From: DAISKN01 sp964553925
GTDB lineage: Bacteria; Acidobacteriota; Vicinamibacteria; Marinacidobacterales; SMYC01
NCBI GenBank assembly: GCA_964553925.1
Contig: CAZKNR010000128.1
Coordinates: forward strand, 1-64,000
DNA: 64,000 nucleotides
Reading direction: 5' to 3'
Positions 16,535-26,778 of the stretch are shown here, in pieces. Below the pieces are notes generated by a model, which was not told the DNA's origin, did no database searches, and was given only the letters and a program-made list of their open reading frames with translations. Numbering within the stretch: the first letter of the stretch is position 1; the number at the start of each line of letters is the position of its first letter. A program made the translations under genes and the position numbers.

Positions 16535-18013
16535 ATGCTGACTTCGAAAGTCATCCGAACCATCGACCGGTACCGAATGGTCCATCCGGGCGACCGCGTG
16601 CTCGTCGGCCTTTCCGGCGGCGCCGATTCGGTCGCGCTCACGGAGCTCCTCGTCGAGCTGAAACCTCGCTTCGGGATCTCGCTGGTCCTCGCCCACTTGA
16701 ACCACGGCCTGCGCGCGGAGGCCTCCGAGGACGAAGCTTTTTGCCACTCGCTTTCGGAAAGGCTGTCGCTTCCCTTCGTGTCGGGCCGGGTCGACGTCTT
16801 CGAGCGAGCGCGCAAGAACAAACGCTCGATCGAAGCCGAGGGCCGCAACGCCCGCTATGAGTTTCTGGAAGCCCAGGCGGCGCATTTCGGCGCCCAGAGA
16901 ATCGCCGTCGGCCATACCCTCGACGATCAGGCGGAGACGTTTCTCCTGCGTCTTCTCCGCGGCTCGGGCTCGCGTGGACTTGGAGCGATTCATCCGGTCA
17001 GGGCGATCAAGGCGGTCACGGCCGTCAAGGACGGCGGAATCGTTCGCCCCCTGATCGAAGTACGGAGGCGGGAGATCGAACGCTACCTCGAAGAGAGAGG
17101 GGCGAGTTTTCGTGAAGATCCATCGAACGCCGACCCCAGGTTCACCCGGAACCGAATCCGACACGAGGAGCTCCCGCGGCTTTCGTCGGCATACAACCCC
17201 CGGCTCGTCGAGACTCTTGCCCGCAGCGCGTCGCTCCTCAGGGACGAGGAGGAGTGGATGGAGGCGGAAACGAGGGAGGCTTTCGACGGATTGGCCGCCG
17301 TATCGCGGGACGAGATCCGGCTCGACAAGAAAGCGCTCTCTCGCCACCCGCTCGCTCTCCGGCGCCGTTTGATCCGCCTCGCGATCGAGCGGCTTCGGGG
17401 ACTCGGCAACGTCTCTCACCGTCACATCGAGGACGTCCTGGCCTTGGCGGAGGAGGGTCAAAGCGGCCGCGAGCTGCACCTTCCGGAGCTCGTGGTCGAG
17501 CTCTCCTTCGACCAGATGCGATTTCGTCTGGGTTCGACGGCGCGGGCGTGGAAAGCGCGCGAACGGGGCTATAATGGCTTCGAGTACCTATTGTCGATTC
17601 CATCCCGAGTCCGGATTCCAGAGGGCCTCGGAACCCTCTCGACACGGATCGAGGAGCCGAATCGAGCGCTGCCGGATCGAGAGCTGCCGAATCGAGATGC
17701 CCCACTACCCTTTGGGAATGCGGTCATGGTGGGATTCGACGGACGCGTGCCGGAGCTCAAGGTGAGAAGCCCCAGGCCAGGGGACCGGTTCCACCCTCTG
17801 GGAGCGCCCGGGTCGAAGCCGCTCTCGCGCTATCTTATGGACAGGAAAGTGTCACGAGACTCGAGGTCGCGGGTTCCGCTTTTGGTGCGCGGTCTTTCGA
17901 GTCTCGGTGATTCTGGTGAGGAGATCCTCTGGGTGGTAGGACATGGAGTTTCCGAAGCATCCCGGGTTTCGCCCGGCTCGTCCCGGCTCTCGTTTCGTTG
18001 GGAGACCGTATGA
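16535..18013 (+). CDS. tilS: tRNA(Ile)-lysidine synthase TilS
   Basis: TilS modifies C34 of tRNA-Ile(CAU) to lysidine, switching its decoding to AUA. The 492-residue protein has the PP-loop ATP-binding motif SGGADS (27-32), LNHGLRAEASEDE, and GHTLDDQAETFLLRLLRGSG. The C-terminal TilS domain (RSPRPGDRFHPLGAPG, then LSRYLMDRKV) completes a full-length enzyme. A short imperfect internal repeat (ALPDRELPNRDAPLP) sits in the linker before that domain. The stop overlaps the start of the HPRT-like gene as ATGA. Confidence 0.95.
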   Translation: MLTSKVIRTIDRYRMVHPGDRVLVGLSGGADSVALTELLVELKPRFGISLVLAHLNHGLRAEASEDEAFCHSLSERLSLPFVSGRVDVFERARKNKRSIEAEGRNARYEFLEAQAAHFGAQRIAVGHTLDDQAETFLLRLLRGSGSRGLGAIHPVRAIKAVTAVKDGGIVRPLIEVRRREIERYLEERGASFREDPSNADPRFTRNRIRHEELPRLSSAYNPRLVETLARSASLLRDEEEWMEAETREAFDGLAAVSRDEIRLDKKALSRHPLALRRRLIRLAIERLRGLGNVSHRHIEDVLALAEEGQSGRELHLPELVVELSFDQMRFRLGSTARAWKARERGYNGFEYLLSIPSRVRIPEGLGTLSTRIEEPNRALPDRELPNRDAPLPFGNAVMVGFDGRVPELKVRSPRPGDRFHPLGAPGSKPLSRYLMDRKVSRDSRSRVPLLVRGLSSLGDSGEEILWVVGHGVSEASRVSPGSSRLSFRWETV

Positions 18014-18528
18014 GCGCCGGCGACGGACTCCGGGTGCTCTTCACCGAGGAGGAGATCCGCGGGCGGGTGAAGGAGCTCGGGCTCAGGATCACCCGGGACT
18101 TCGCCCCGGAGAACGTGGCTTCGGTCGGGATCCTTCCCAACTCCATGGTGTTCATGGCGGACCTGATACGGTCGATCGATCTCCCGCTCACCTGCGATTT
18201 CCTCAAGGTGGGCTCGTCGGATGCCCGCCGCGTCGATATCGCGTTCGGAAACGCGACCGATTTCAGCGGCCGCGACGTATTGTTGATCCAGGGAGTCGTC
18301 GATACCGGGGTCACGCTCTCGTTCATCACCGGACACATCCAGGAGACGTGGAAACCCCGGTCGCTGAAAGTGGTGGCGCTCATCAACCGAGAGGCGCACC
18401 GGAAAGTCGACTGTCCCGTGGACTACGCCTGCTTCGAGCTCGAACAAGAGGGCTTCGTCGCGGGCTACGGACTGGGTTATGAGGAGCAGCATCGCGGAGC
18501 CCCGTTCATCGGCTTCGCGGCTTCGTAG
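18010..18528 (+). CDS. Hypoxanthine phosphoribosyltransferase-like protein, degenerate active site
   Basis: This 172-residue type I PRTase-fold protein follows tilS, the usual place of hpt, often tilS-hpt-ftsH. The fold signatures VFMADLIRSIDLPLTCDFLKV and C-terminal FVAGYGLGYEEQHRGAPFIG are intact. Key active-site positions differ, however. The PRPP loop reads LLIQGVVDTGVT, with Gln94-Gly95 where HPRTs have an acidic pair (E-D). The pyrophosphate loop reads GILPNS where the family has L-K-G-S. The purine-contacting lysine after the central strand is Asn (ALINRE). The catalytic-base aspartate (Asp98) remains. It may have weak, altered or no transferase activity. Confidence 0.8.
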   Translation: MSAGDGLRVLFTEEEIRGRVKELGLRITRDFAPENVASVGILPNSMVFMADLIRSIDLPLTCDFLKVGSSDARRVDIAFGNATDFSGRDVLLIQGVVDTGVTLSFITGHIQETWKPRSLKVVALINREAHRKVDCPVDYACFELEQEGFVAGYGLGYEEQHRGAPFIGFAAS

Positions 18529-18576
18529 CTCCCTTCGAATTATGACCTCGAGAAATCTTTCGATTCGGAGGCACCC

Positions 18577-20508
<1,932 letters not shown>

Positions 20509-20516
20509 CTACGCTT

Positions 20517-20580
20517 ACCGAGCGAAGGATTTACTAAGCTAGCGAGCTAGCTCAGCCGCGGCTTCGTCGAGGCGCTCGGT
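20517..20580 (+). other. Structured ftsH-folP intergenic region
   Basis: Perfect 8-base complementary arms, ACCGAGCG (20517-20524) and CGCTCGGT (20573-20580), enclose 48 bases that contain GCTAGCGAGCTAGC, itself palindromic. No T-run follows. The structure could be an attenuator, processing site or mRNA stabiliser between ftsH and folP. Confidence 0.35.
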
Positions 20581-20601
20581 GATTTTATCGAAAGGCCGGA
20601 A

Positions 20602-21519
20602 GTGCGCGCTCTGACCTTCCGAGCGAAGAACGAGAGACTGAAGCTCGGGGAGACGACCGCCCTCATGGGAGTGGTGAACGTCACCCCCGATTCTTTCTAC
20701 GCGGGAAGCCGTCGTCTCGACCCCGACGAGGCGCTCGCCTTCGCCCTCAATCTGGCGGAAGCGGGCGCGGACATCGTCGATATCGGGGGCGAGTCGACCC
20801 GTCCGGGTGCCTCCGAAACCGCCGTCGAGGAAGAGATCCGTCGAGTGGTGCCGGTGGTTTTGCGCCTTCGCCCTCTATCTCGCGTCCTCATCTCCGTCGA
20901 TACCCGAAGGGCGGCAGTGGCGGAACGGGCGCTCGACGCCGGGGCGGACATCGTCAACGACGTCTCCGCTCTTGCCGATTCCCGAATGGCGGCGGTCGTC
21001 GCCCGCGCGAAAGCGGGTCTGGTGCTCACGCACATGAAGGGAGCGCCCTCGACGATGCAGGCTTCGCCTTCCTATCGAGACGTGGTCGCCGAGGTCACGG
21101 AGTATCTCGGGCGCGCGATCGAAAAAGCGGAATCGTCCGGGGTCGCGAGCGAATCCATCCTCGTCGACCCCGGCATCGGCTTCGGAAAGACTCTGGAGCA
21201 CAATCTCACTCTCCTCAGAAACCTCGCGGCGCTCTCGCAGCTTTCGAAGCCCATCCTCGTCGGGACCTCGCGCAAGAGCTTCCTCGGACAGATCCTTTCG
21301 GCGGCACCCGCCCGCGACGCCGGGAGCGACGAGGAAGAACGGATTTTCGCCACCGCGGCGAGCGTCGCCTGCGCGGTGCTCCTGGGGGCCTCCGTGGTGC
21401 GGGTCCACGACGTCCGCGAAATGCGCCAGGTGGTAGCGGTCGCCGATGCCATCAAGAACCTAAGTGCTTCGGGCGTGCCTTTCCCACGGGGCGTGGCGCT
21501 GTCCGAGGGGACCCCATGA
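20602..21519 (+). CDS. folP: Dihydropteroate synthase FolP
   Basis: FolP condenses p-aminobenzoate with 6-hydroxymethyl-dihydropterin diphosphate in folate synthesis and is the sulfonamide target. The 305-residue TIM-barrel protein shows MGVVNVTPDSFYAGSR, IVDIGGESTRPGA, INDVSAL-type IVNDVSAL, LTHMKGAP, DPGIGFGKT and GTSRKSFLG. The start is GTG 20602. Its stop overlaps the cdaA start as ATGA, so it leads directly into the c-di-AMP genes. Confidence 0.96.
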   Translation: MRALTFRAKNERLKLGETTALMGVVNVTPDSFYAGSRRLDPDEALAFALNLAEAGADIVDIGGESTRPGASETAVEEEIRRVVPVVLRLRPLSRVLISVDTRRAAVAERALDAGADIVNDVSALADSRMAAVVARAKAGLVLTHMKGAPSTMQASPSYRDVVAEVTEYLGRAIEKAESSGVASESILVDPGIGFGKTLEHNLTLLRNLAALSQLSKPILVGTSRKSFLGQILSAAPARDAGSDEEERIFATAASVACAVLLGASVVRVHDVREMRQVVAVADAIKNLSASGVPFPRGVALSEGTP

Positions 21520-22400
21520 GCGGCTACGCGGACGAGCTCGTCCAGTTCCTCGAGGCGCTCGGGCAAAGGCTCTCGTGGATCGCGGTCCTCGATATCGCCA
21601 TCGTCAGCTATCTCGTCTACAAGCTCCTCCAGCTCATCCGCGGAAGCCGCGCCTTCCAGATGGTCGTGGGGACAGTCGTGCTCGTGGCCTTCTTCTTCGC
21701 CTCGCAGTGGGCGGAGCTTTCGACCGTCAACTGGATCCTCCAAAAATCGCTCGCTTACATCGGCTTCGCCATCATCGTGCTCTACCAGCAGGAGCTCCGT
21801 AAGGCGCTCGCTTCGATCGGGCAAGCGCCGCTCTTCCGGTTCCTGAATCCTTCGTCGAGCCAGGAAACGCTCGATGAAATCGCGTTCGCGGTTTCGAGCC
21901 TCGCGCAGCGGCGCATGGGGGCCATCGTCGTCCTCGAGCGCGACATCGGGCTCCGGGGATACGTCGAGGGCGGCATCCTTCTGGATGCCGTCGTCAATTA
22001 CGACCTGCTGCTTTCGATCTTCAATCCCAAGTCTCCTCTCCACGACGGCGCTGTCATCATCCAGGGAGATCGAATCGCCGCCGCGGCGTCGTTTCTCCCC
22101 ATCTCCATCAACCCCCAGCTCTCGAAGGAGCTCGGCACCCGGCACCGGGCGGCGATCGGAATCACCGAGGACACCGACGCCGTCGCCATCGTGGTCTCGG
22201 AGGAAACGGGGATGGTGAGCCTGGTGGAAGACGGTGCCATGGTCTCCGGTCTCGAGGCGGAGTCCTTCCGATCGCGGCTCAAGGAGGCCATGGGGCAGGC
22301 GGAGGCGCCGGTTGCGGCTCGCGAGTCCGCGGAAGCGCCAAAAACAGCTGGAGAAGCCGCGGCCGAAGACACCGCGGAGGCGAGCTTGGGGAAGCGATGA
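21516..22400 (+). CDS. cdaA: Diadenylate cyclase CdaA
   Basis: CdaA makes the second messenger c-di-AMP from two ATP. The 294-residue protein has three N-terminal transmembrane helices (about 20-40, 47-63 and 74-90) followed by the DAC/DisA_N domain, with catalytic HDGA (176-179) and GTRHRAAIGITE (207-218). The C-terminal tail is alanine/glutamate-rich and not conserved. The operon order cdaA-cdaR-glmM is the classic arrangement that couples c-di-AMP synthesis to cell-wall precursor supply. Overlaps of four bases occur at both ends. Confidence 0.96.
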   Translation: MSGYADELVQFLEALGQRLSWIAVLDIAIVSYLVYKLLQLIRGSRAFQMVVGTVVLVAFFFASQWAELSTVNWILQKSLAYIGFAIIVLYQQELRKALASIGQAPLFRFLNPSSSQETLDEIAFAVSSLAQRRMGAIVVLERDIGLRGYVEGGILLDAVVNYDLLLSIFNPKSPLHDGAVIIQGDRIAAAASFLPISINPQLSKELGTRHRAAIGITEDTDAVAIVVSEETGMVSLVEDGAMVSGLEAESFRSRLKEAMGQAEAPVAARESAEAPKTAGEAAAEDTAEASLGKR

Positions 22401-23299
22401 GAGAGCATCTGGGTCAGAAGGCGATCTCGCTTTTTCTGGGCTTTTCCCTGTGGTACGCGGTGGCGCGCGAGCAGGAGGCGGAGTTCTCGCTCTCCATTCC
22501 CATCGAGCTCCGGGACCTCCCCGAGGGGCTCGAGGTGATCGAAGAGTCCGTGCAACAGGCCGAGGTCCGGCTTCGCGGCCCCGCGGAGATTCTCCGCCGG
22601 CTCACCCCAAAGGACGTCAACATCGGGGTCGACCTCGAGGATGCCGAGCCGGGAGAGCGGATCGCCTATCTCACCCCGCGAGAGGTCGGGGCGCCGTTCG
22701 GAGCCAGGGTGATGAGAGTCACTCCGACCAGCGTCCGGGTCGTGCTCGATCGCACCGTGGAGAGGACCGTCGAGGTGATTCCCCGGGTCGTAGGCTCGCC
22801 CGCCGAAGGCTTCGAGCTCTACCAAATCGATCTCTCGCCGGAAACAATCGACGTCGTAGGCCCCGCCTCCCACGTTTCCGGCCTCGAGCAAGTGACGACC
22901 GAGCCGGTCTCCGTGGACGGGCTTCGAGAGCCTTACTCCCGTCTGGTGCGGGTCGAGCTCGACCCGCTGGTGAGGATCGAACGGGAGCTGAACGTCGCCC
23001 TCACCCTCGAGGTACGCGAGGAGCACCGGCGCCGCGAGCTCTCGGGGGTGGCCGTAAGGAGCCTTCCGGAAGACAAAGCCGCCAGACTCACGCCGGGCAC
23101 GGTCAAGGTCCGGCTCGAGGGCCCGAAGAGCCTCGTCGACCAGCTCCGGGCCGAGGACCTTCTCGCCCAAGTTCAGCTCTCGGATCTCCCGCCCGGACGA
23201 CACTCCGTGGCTCCGGCCATCGTCTTCTCTTCTCCCGAAGCGAGCTCGATCGAGATTCTCTCGATCGAGCCCGAACAGATTCGAGTTCTCATACAATGA
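22397..23299 (+). CDS. cdaR: YbbR-domain regulator of diadenylate cyclase (CdaR-like)
   Basis: The 300-residue protein has one N-terminal membrane anchor (KAISLFLGFSLWYAVA) and an extracytoplasmic region of YbbR repeats, recognisable from LRDLPEGLEVIEESVQQAEVRLRGP-type strands and the recurrent P-x-x-V-x-V-x-L patterns (for example PTSVRVVLDR and PETIDVVGP). YbbR/CdaR proteins bind CdaA in the membrane and tune its activity. The start ATG overlaps the cdaA stop as ATGA. A palindromic repeat element separates it from glmM. Confidence 0.88.
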   Translation: MREHLGQKAISLFLGFSLWYAVAREQEAEFSLSIPIELRDLPEGLEVIEESVQQAEVRLRGPAEILRRLTPKDVNIGVDLEDAEPGERIAYLTPREVGAPFGARVMRVTPTSVRVVLDRTVERTVEVIPRVVGSPAEGFELYQIDLSPETIDVVGPASHVSGLEQVTTEPVSVDGLREPYSRLVRVELDPLVRIERELNVALTLEVREEHRRRELSGVAVRSLPEDKAARLTPGTVKVRLEGPKSLVDQLRAEDLLAQVQLSDLPPGRHSVAPAIVFSSPEASSIEILSIEPEQIRVLIQ

Positions 23300-23320
23300 A
23301 ACAATGGGTTTGGAGCAAGT

Positions 23321-23434
23321 GCAAGAAAGGGGGATGGGGAGATGGGAGGAGATAGGGAGATCAATCAGGACCGATCGGACCAATTTATCCCCCTATCTCC
23401 TCCTGTCCCCATATCCCCCTTGTATTGGATTTCC
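23321..23434. repeat. Palindromic G-rich dispersed repeat, copy A
   Basis: The element has a purine-rich left arm (AGGGGGATGGGGAGATGGG...) and a complementary pyrimidine-rich right arm (...TATCTCCTCCTGTCCCC) around a centre near 23362-23382. It ends in CCCCCTTGTATTGGATTT. The reverse complement of 31904-32015 matches it along nearly its whole length, so the two are copies in opposite orientation. It fills the cdaR-glmM gap and could fold into a long hairpin in the operon mRNA. Confidence 0.85.
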
Positions 23435-23462
23435 TTAGCGTAATTGAGGAGCGAAGTACTAA

Positions 23463-24815
23463 GTGAAGTTGTTTGGAACCGACGGAATTCGCGGCATTGC
23501 CTACGAGCCTCCTCTCGACCGCGCCACAGTGACCCGGATCGGTCTCGCCCTCGCGCGGAATCTCGACGCTCGTAGCCCGAGAGTGCTCCTCGGCCGCGAT
23601 ACTCGCCGGAGCGGACCCGATCTGGAGCGGTGGCTCATGAGCGGGCTCGCGAAAGGCGGCGCCACTGCCGAGTCGGCGGGAGTGATCACGACGCCGGCCG
23701 TCGCTTTTCTCACCCGGAGCGAAGGGTTCGACGCGGGTGTCGTGCTCTCCGCTTCGCACAATCCGTATCGCGACAACGGCATCAAAGTGTTCACCGCGGC
23801 GGGGTCGAAATCGAGTGCGGATCTCGAGGCCCGGATCGCTCGCGACGTCGCCCGAGTGGAAAACGTTCCCGAGGCCGCGGAGACCCTCGAGACAAGCTCC
23901 GCCATCTCGGATCCCGACCCAAGGTTCGAGGAGCTCTACCTCGACCATCTGCTCGCGGCCGTCCCTCACGAAGCCAGGGCGCGGCTCCCGAAGAAGGAGA
24001 TCGCGCTCGACTGCGCGAACGGAGCCGGATACCGTGTGGGCCCGCGGCTCCTGAGAGAGCTCGGGCTCGTGGTCCATCCGCTCTTCGCGGAACCGAACGG
24101 GGAGAACATCAACCAACAGTGCGGCTCGACCTCTATGAGCGCCGTAAGCTCCGCGGTGGTCGAGAGGGGATGCGATCTCGGGGCCGCCCTCGACGGCGAC
24201 GGAGATCGCCTCCTGATGGTCGACGCAAGCGGCCGGGTGATCGACGGCGACGCGCTCCTCCTTCTTTGCGCCCGGCGCTTGAGGAAGGAAGGACGCGCCC
24301 GAGCCGTCGTGGCCACGGTGATGAGCAACATGGCTCTCGAGCGGGCCCTCGCCGAGGAAGGGATGGAGCTCTATCGCGCCCCGGTCGGCGACAAGTTCGT
24401 CGCCCAGGAAATGGCGGACCGTAATATCATCCTGGGCGGTGAGCAGTCGGGACACATCATCTTCGGCGACTACGGCTCGACGGGCGACGGTTTGCTGACA
24501 CTCCTCCAGGTGTTGCGCGTGCTGGCCCTCGAGGGCCGGAGCCTCGGCGAGCTCGGGCGACTCGATCCGTTTCCCCAGGTGCTTCTGAACGTACGGGTGA
24601 AAGAGCGACCCGAGGTGAGGGACGTGCCGGCGCTCGCGCGGGCAATCGACGAAGCCGAAAGAAGGCTCGGAAGCCGCGGCCGGGTGCTGGTGCGTTACTC
24701 GGGCACCGAGCCCTTGCTGCGCATCATGATGGAGGGGCCCGAGCGGCCCGAGATCGAATCCCTGGCGAAGAGCGTCGAGGACGCCGCGAGGGCCTCGATC
24801 GGGGAGACGGCATGA
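23463..24815 (+). CDS. glmM: Phosphoglucosamine mutase GlmM
   Basis: GlmM converts glucosamine-6-phosphate to glucosamine-1-phosphate for UDP-GlcNAc, peptidoglycan and LPS. The 450-residue protein starts VKLFGTDGIRG (GTG start at 23463) and has the phosphoserine loop SASHNP (Ser98), the metal-binding DGDGDR, the sugar loop GGEQSGHIIFG and the phosphate loop RYSGTEPLLRIM. All four active-site loops of the alpha-D-phosphohexomutase family are present. Its stop overlaps the next gene as ATGA. Confidence 0.97.
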   Translation: MKLFGTDGIRGIAYEPPLDRATVTRIGLALARNLDARSPRVLLGRDTRRSGPDLERWLMSGLAKGGATAESAGVITTPAVAFLTRSEGFDAGVVLSASHNPYRDNGIKVFTAAGSKSSADLEARIARDVARVENVPEAAETLETSSAISDPDPRFEELYLDHLLAAVPHEARARLPKKEIALDCANGAGYRVGPRLLRELGLVVHPLFAEPNGENINQQCGSTSMSAVSSAVVERGCDLGAALDGDGDRLLMVDASGRVIDGDALLLLCARRLRKEGRARAVVATVMSNMALERALAEEGMELYRAPVGDKFVAQEMADRNIILGGEQSGHIIFGDYGSTGDGLLTLLQVLRVLALEGRSLGELGRLDPFPQVLLNVRVKERPEVRDVPALARAIDEAERRLGSRGRVLVRYSGTEPLLRIMMEGPERPEIESLAKSVEDAARASIGETA

Positions 24816-25558
24816 TCGAGCTCGGAGTCACGCTCAACGCCGTAGCGCTTCTCCGCGAGTCCCGGAAGACCAGGGGCCCGGATCCGGTGTTCGCCGCGTT
24901 CCTGGCGGAACAGGCAGGAGCTTCCGCGATCAACGTTCAGCTCAGGAGCGATCGGCGCCACATCCAGGAGCGGGACGTGCGTCTTCTGCGGGAGTCCGTG
25001 GGGGTGGAGCTCAACCTGGCGATTACGCCGAGCCAGGAGATGATTCGATTCGCCCTCACCGCGAAGCCGGATCGTGCGACCTTCATCCCCGAGAGGCTCG
25101 AGGCGGCGGGCGGCGGCGGATTGGACGTGCTCCTCAACACCCCTCAGCTCAAGGAGCGGATGCGGGAGATGCGAGAGAGCTCCATTCTCCCGGGAATCCT
25201 CATCGACCCCTCGATCGACCAGGTCAAGGCCGCGCATCAGGTGGGGGCCGCGGGGATTACCATCGCGACCGAGGCCTTCGCCGCGGCAAGCGACCAGGTG
25301 GGTCTCGCGCGCGACCGTGAGGCCATCGACCGGGAGCTTCAGAAGCTCTCGGATTGCGCCCGCCTCGGTTCCAAGCTGGATCTCCACGTCAGTGTCAGCC
25401 ACGGACTGAACTTGCGTAAAGCGCGCCTTTTGCTGGACGTCCCGGGCCTCGCCCGGGTCGACGCCGGTCATGCCCTGGTTTCGAGAGCGGTCATGATCGG
25501 GTTTGCCGCCGCCGTCGAGGAGTGGGTCGAGCTTCTTCAAGGGCGGCCCAAAAATTGA
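24812..25558 (+). CDS. PdxJ-like protein lacking catalytic residues
   Basis: The 248-residue protein is homologous over its whole length to pyridoxine 5'-phosphate synthase (TIM barrel): LAEQAGASAINVQLRSDRRHIQERD, SHGLNL and GHALVSRAVMIGF are clear. Several residues that define PdxJ catalysis are replaced. The N-I-D-H at strand 1 is T-L-N-A; His45 (E. coli numbering) is Gln43; Glu72 is Ala70; and the K-R-x-E-x-T-T-E-G-G loop has become a glycine-rich AAGGGGG-like stretch. His50 (E. coli His52) and the late His197 remain. It is best read as a diverged homologue with a different or lost reaction. It overlaps glmM by four bases. Confidence 0.85.
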   Translation: MIELGVTLNAVALLRESRKTRGPDPVFAAFLAEQAGASAINVQLRSDRRHIQERDVRLLRESVGVELNLAITPSQEMIRFALTAKPDRATFIPERLEAAGGGGLDVLLNTPQLKERMREMRESSILPGILIDPSIDQVKAAHQVGAAGITIATEAFAAASDQVGLARDREAIDRELQKLSDCARLGSKLDLHVSVSHGLNLRKARLLLDVPGLARVDAGHALVSRAVMIGFAAAVEEWVELLQGRPKN

Positions 25559-25583
25559 CGGTCTCGCATTTCTTTGCTAAATT
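25555..25583 (+). promoter_or_regulatory. Sigma-70 promoter of lepB
   Basis: TTGACG (25555-25560), which overlaps the stop of the PdxJ-like gene, is 17 bases from TAAATT (25578-25583). The transcript would start near 25590, giving a leader of roughly 37 bases to lepB. Confidence 0.55.
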
Positions 25584-25626
25584 CAATGACTTAGGGGGCT
25601 TCTGCGCCTCGAAGGATGACGTCTAG

Positions 25627-26355
25627 TTGAGCTCCAAACAGAAGCAATCTGAGGCCCCGGACGACAAGTCCGACAAGTCCACGGTCCGGGAGTACTTCGA
25701 GTCGATCTGCGTCGCTGTGATCCTCGCTCTCTTCGTGCGAACGTTCGTCTTCCAGGCGTTCAAGATTCCGACTGGATCGATGGAGGAGAACCTCCTCGTC
25801 GGGGACCATCTCATCGTCAACAAGATGCTCTACGCCCCTACGGCGACGGGACTCGAGCAGAAGCTCATGCCGGTCAGGAAAGTGAAGCGCAAGGACGTCG
25901 TGGTCTTCAAGTTCCCGAACGAGCCCGAGCGCGATTTCATCAAGCGGGTGGTCGCTCTTCCGGGAGAGCGCATCCGCATCGAGAACAAGAAGGTCTTCAT
26001 CGACGGCGAGCCCCTGGACGAGCCCTACGCGCATTTCCTCGAGGTTCCGGGCACGGACGAGAACGTCTACTCCGACCCACGGGGAGACAACATGCACGAA
26101 ATCGTCGTCCCTGAAGGGCACTACTTCGTCATGGGTGACAATCGCGACAACAGTCACGACAGCCGGTTCTGGGGCACCATGCCCGGAGACCTGCTCAAGG
26201 GGCGCGCGCTCATGATCTACTGGTCCTATAACGCGCCGGATGGAAAAGACGCTTACTTCAAGGAAGGCTGGGAGCGGGCCAAGGAAGTCCTGTCGGTCAT
26301 TTGGTATTTCCGCACCCACACCCGCTGGAGTCGATTCTTTCATCTCGTGCGCTGA
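25627..26355 (+). CDS. lepB: Signal peptidase I LepB
   Basis: LepB cleaves signal peptides from exported proteins on the outer face of the inner membrane. The 242-residue protein has a cytoplasmic tail, one TM helix (about 26-45), the nucleophile Ser51 in IPTGSMEENLLVGD, the general-base Lys106 in DFIKRVVALPGE, and box E GDNRDNSHDSR. The frame starts with TTG 25627 (MSSKQKQ). Its own promoter lies just upstream, and DUF4845 follows after 46 bases. Confidence 0.96.
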   Translation: MSSKQKQSEAPDDKSDKSTVREYFESICVAVILALFVRTFVFQAFKIPTGSMEENLLVGDHLIVNKMLYAPTATGLEQKLMPVRKVKRKDVVVFKFPNEPERDFIKRVVALPGERIRIENKKVFIDGEPLDEPYAHFLEVPGTDENVYSDPRGDNMHEIVVPEGHYFVMGDNRDNSHDSRFWGTMPGDLLKGRALMIYWSYNAPDGKDAYFKEGWERAKEVLSVIWYFRTHTRWSRFFHLVR

Positions 26356-26407
26356 CGGACCCATCTATGGGTGATGCAAAGCCTTCTCTGTACCAGGAGG
26401 AATGTCG

Positions 26408-26773
26408 ATGAGAAGCATGAAAGGTGAGCGCGGCGCGATCACAATGGGCCTGGTCGTGGCGATTTTTATCGCCCTGTTTGCCGCCTACGAAGCGAAACAG
26501 TTCGGCCCAATCCTCCTGAGACAGTTTCAGTTCCAGGATTTCGCCATGGAGGCGGCGAAGTTCGGGGTGTCGAAGGATGCAAACGCCATCGCCAGCGAAA
26601 TAGCATCCAAGGCGGCCGAGCTCCGATTACCCATCACTAAAGAGATGGTCAAAGTGGCGAAGTCGGGCACCCATGTCCGGATCCAGACGGTCTACGAGCT
26701 TTCCGTCGAATGGCTGCCCGGAAAACCCTACAAGTGGAAGGTGACCGTGGACGAGGAGAGCCAGATCTTCTAA
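26408..26773 (+). CDS. DUF4845-family membrane protein
   Basis: About 121 residues, with an N-terminal hydrophobic segment (ITMGLVVAIFIALFAAYEA) and a small extracytoplasmic domain. The RGAITMG...DFAMEAAKFGVSKDA pattern resembles DUF4845 proteins, which often lie beside lepB. The Shine-Dalgarno AGGAGG (26395-26400) is 7 bases from ATG 26408 but only 1 base from the alternative ATG 26402, so 26408 is the better start. Function unknown. It converges on divIVA with a 5-base gap. Confidence 0.75.
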   Translation: MRSMKGERGAITMGLVVAIFIALFAAYEAKQFGPILLRQFQFQDFAMEAAKFGVSKDANAIASEIASKAAELRLPITKEMVKVAKSGTHVRIQTVYELSVEWLPGKPYKWKVTVDEESQIF

Positions 26774-26778
26774 CTCAA

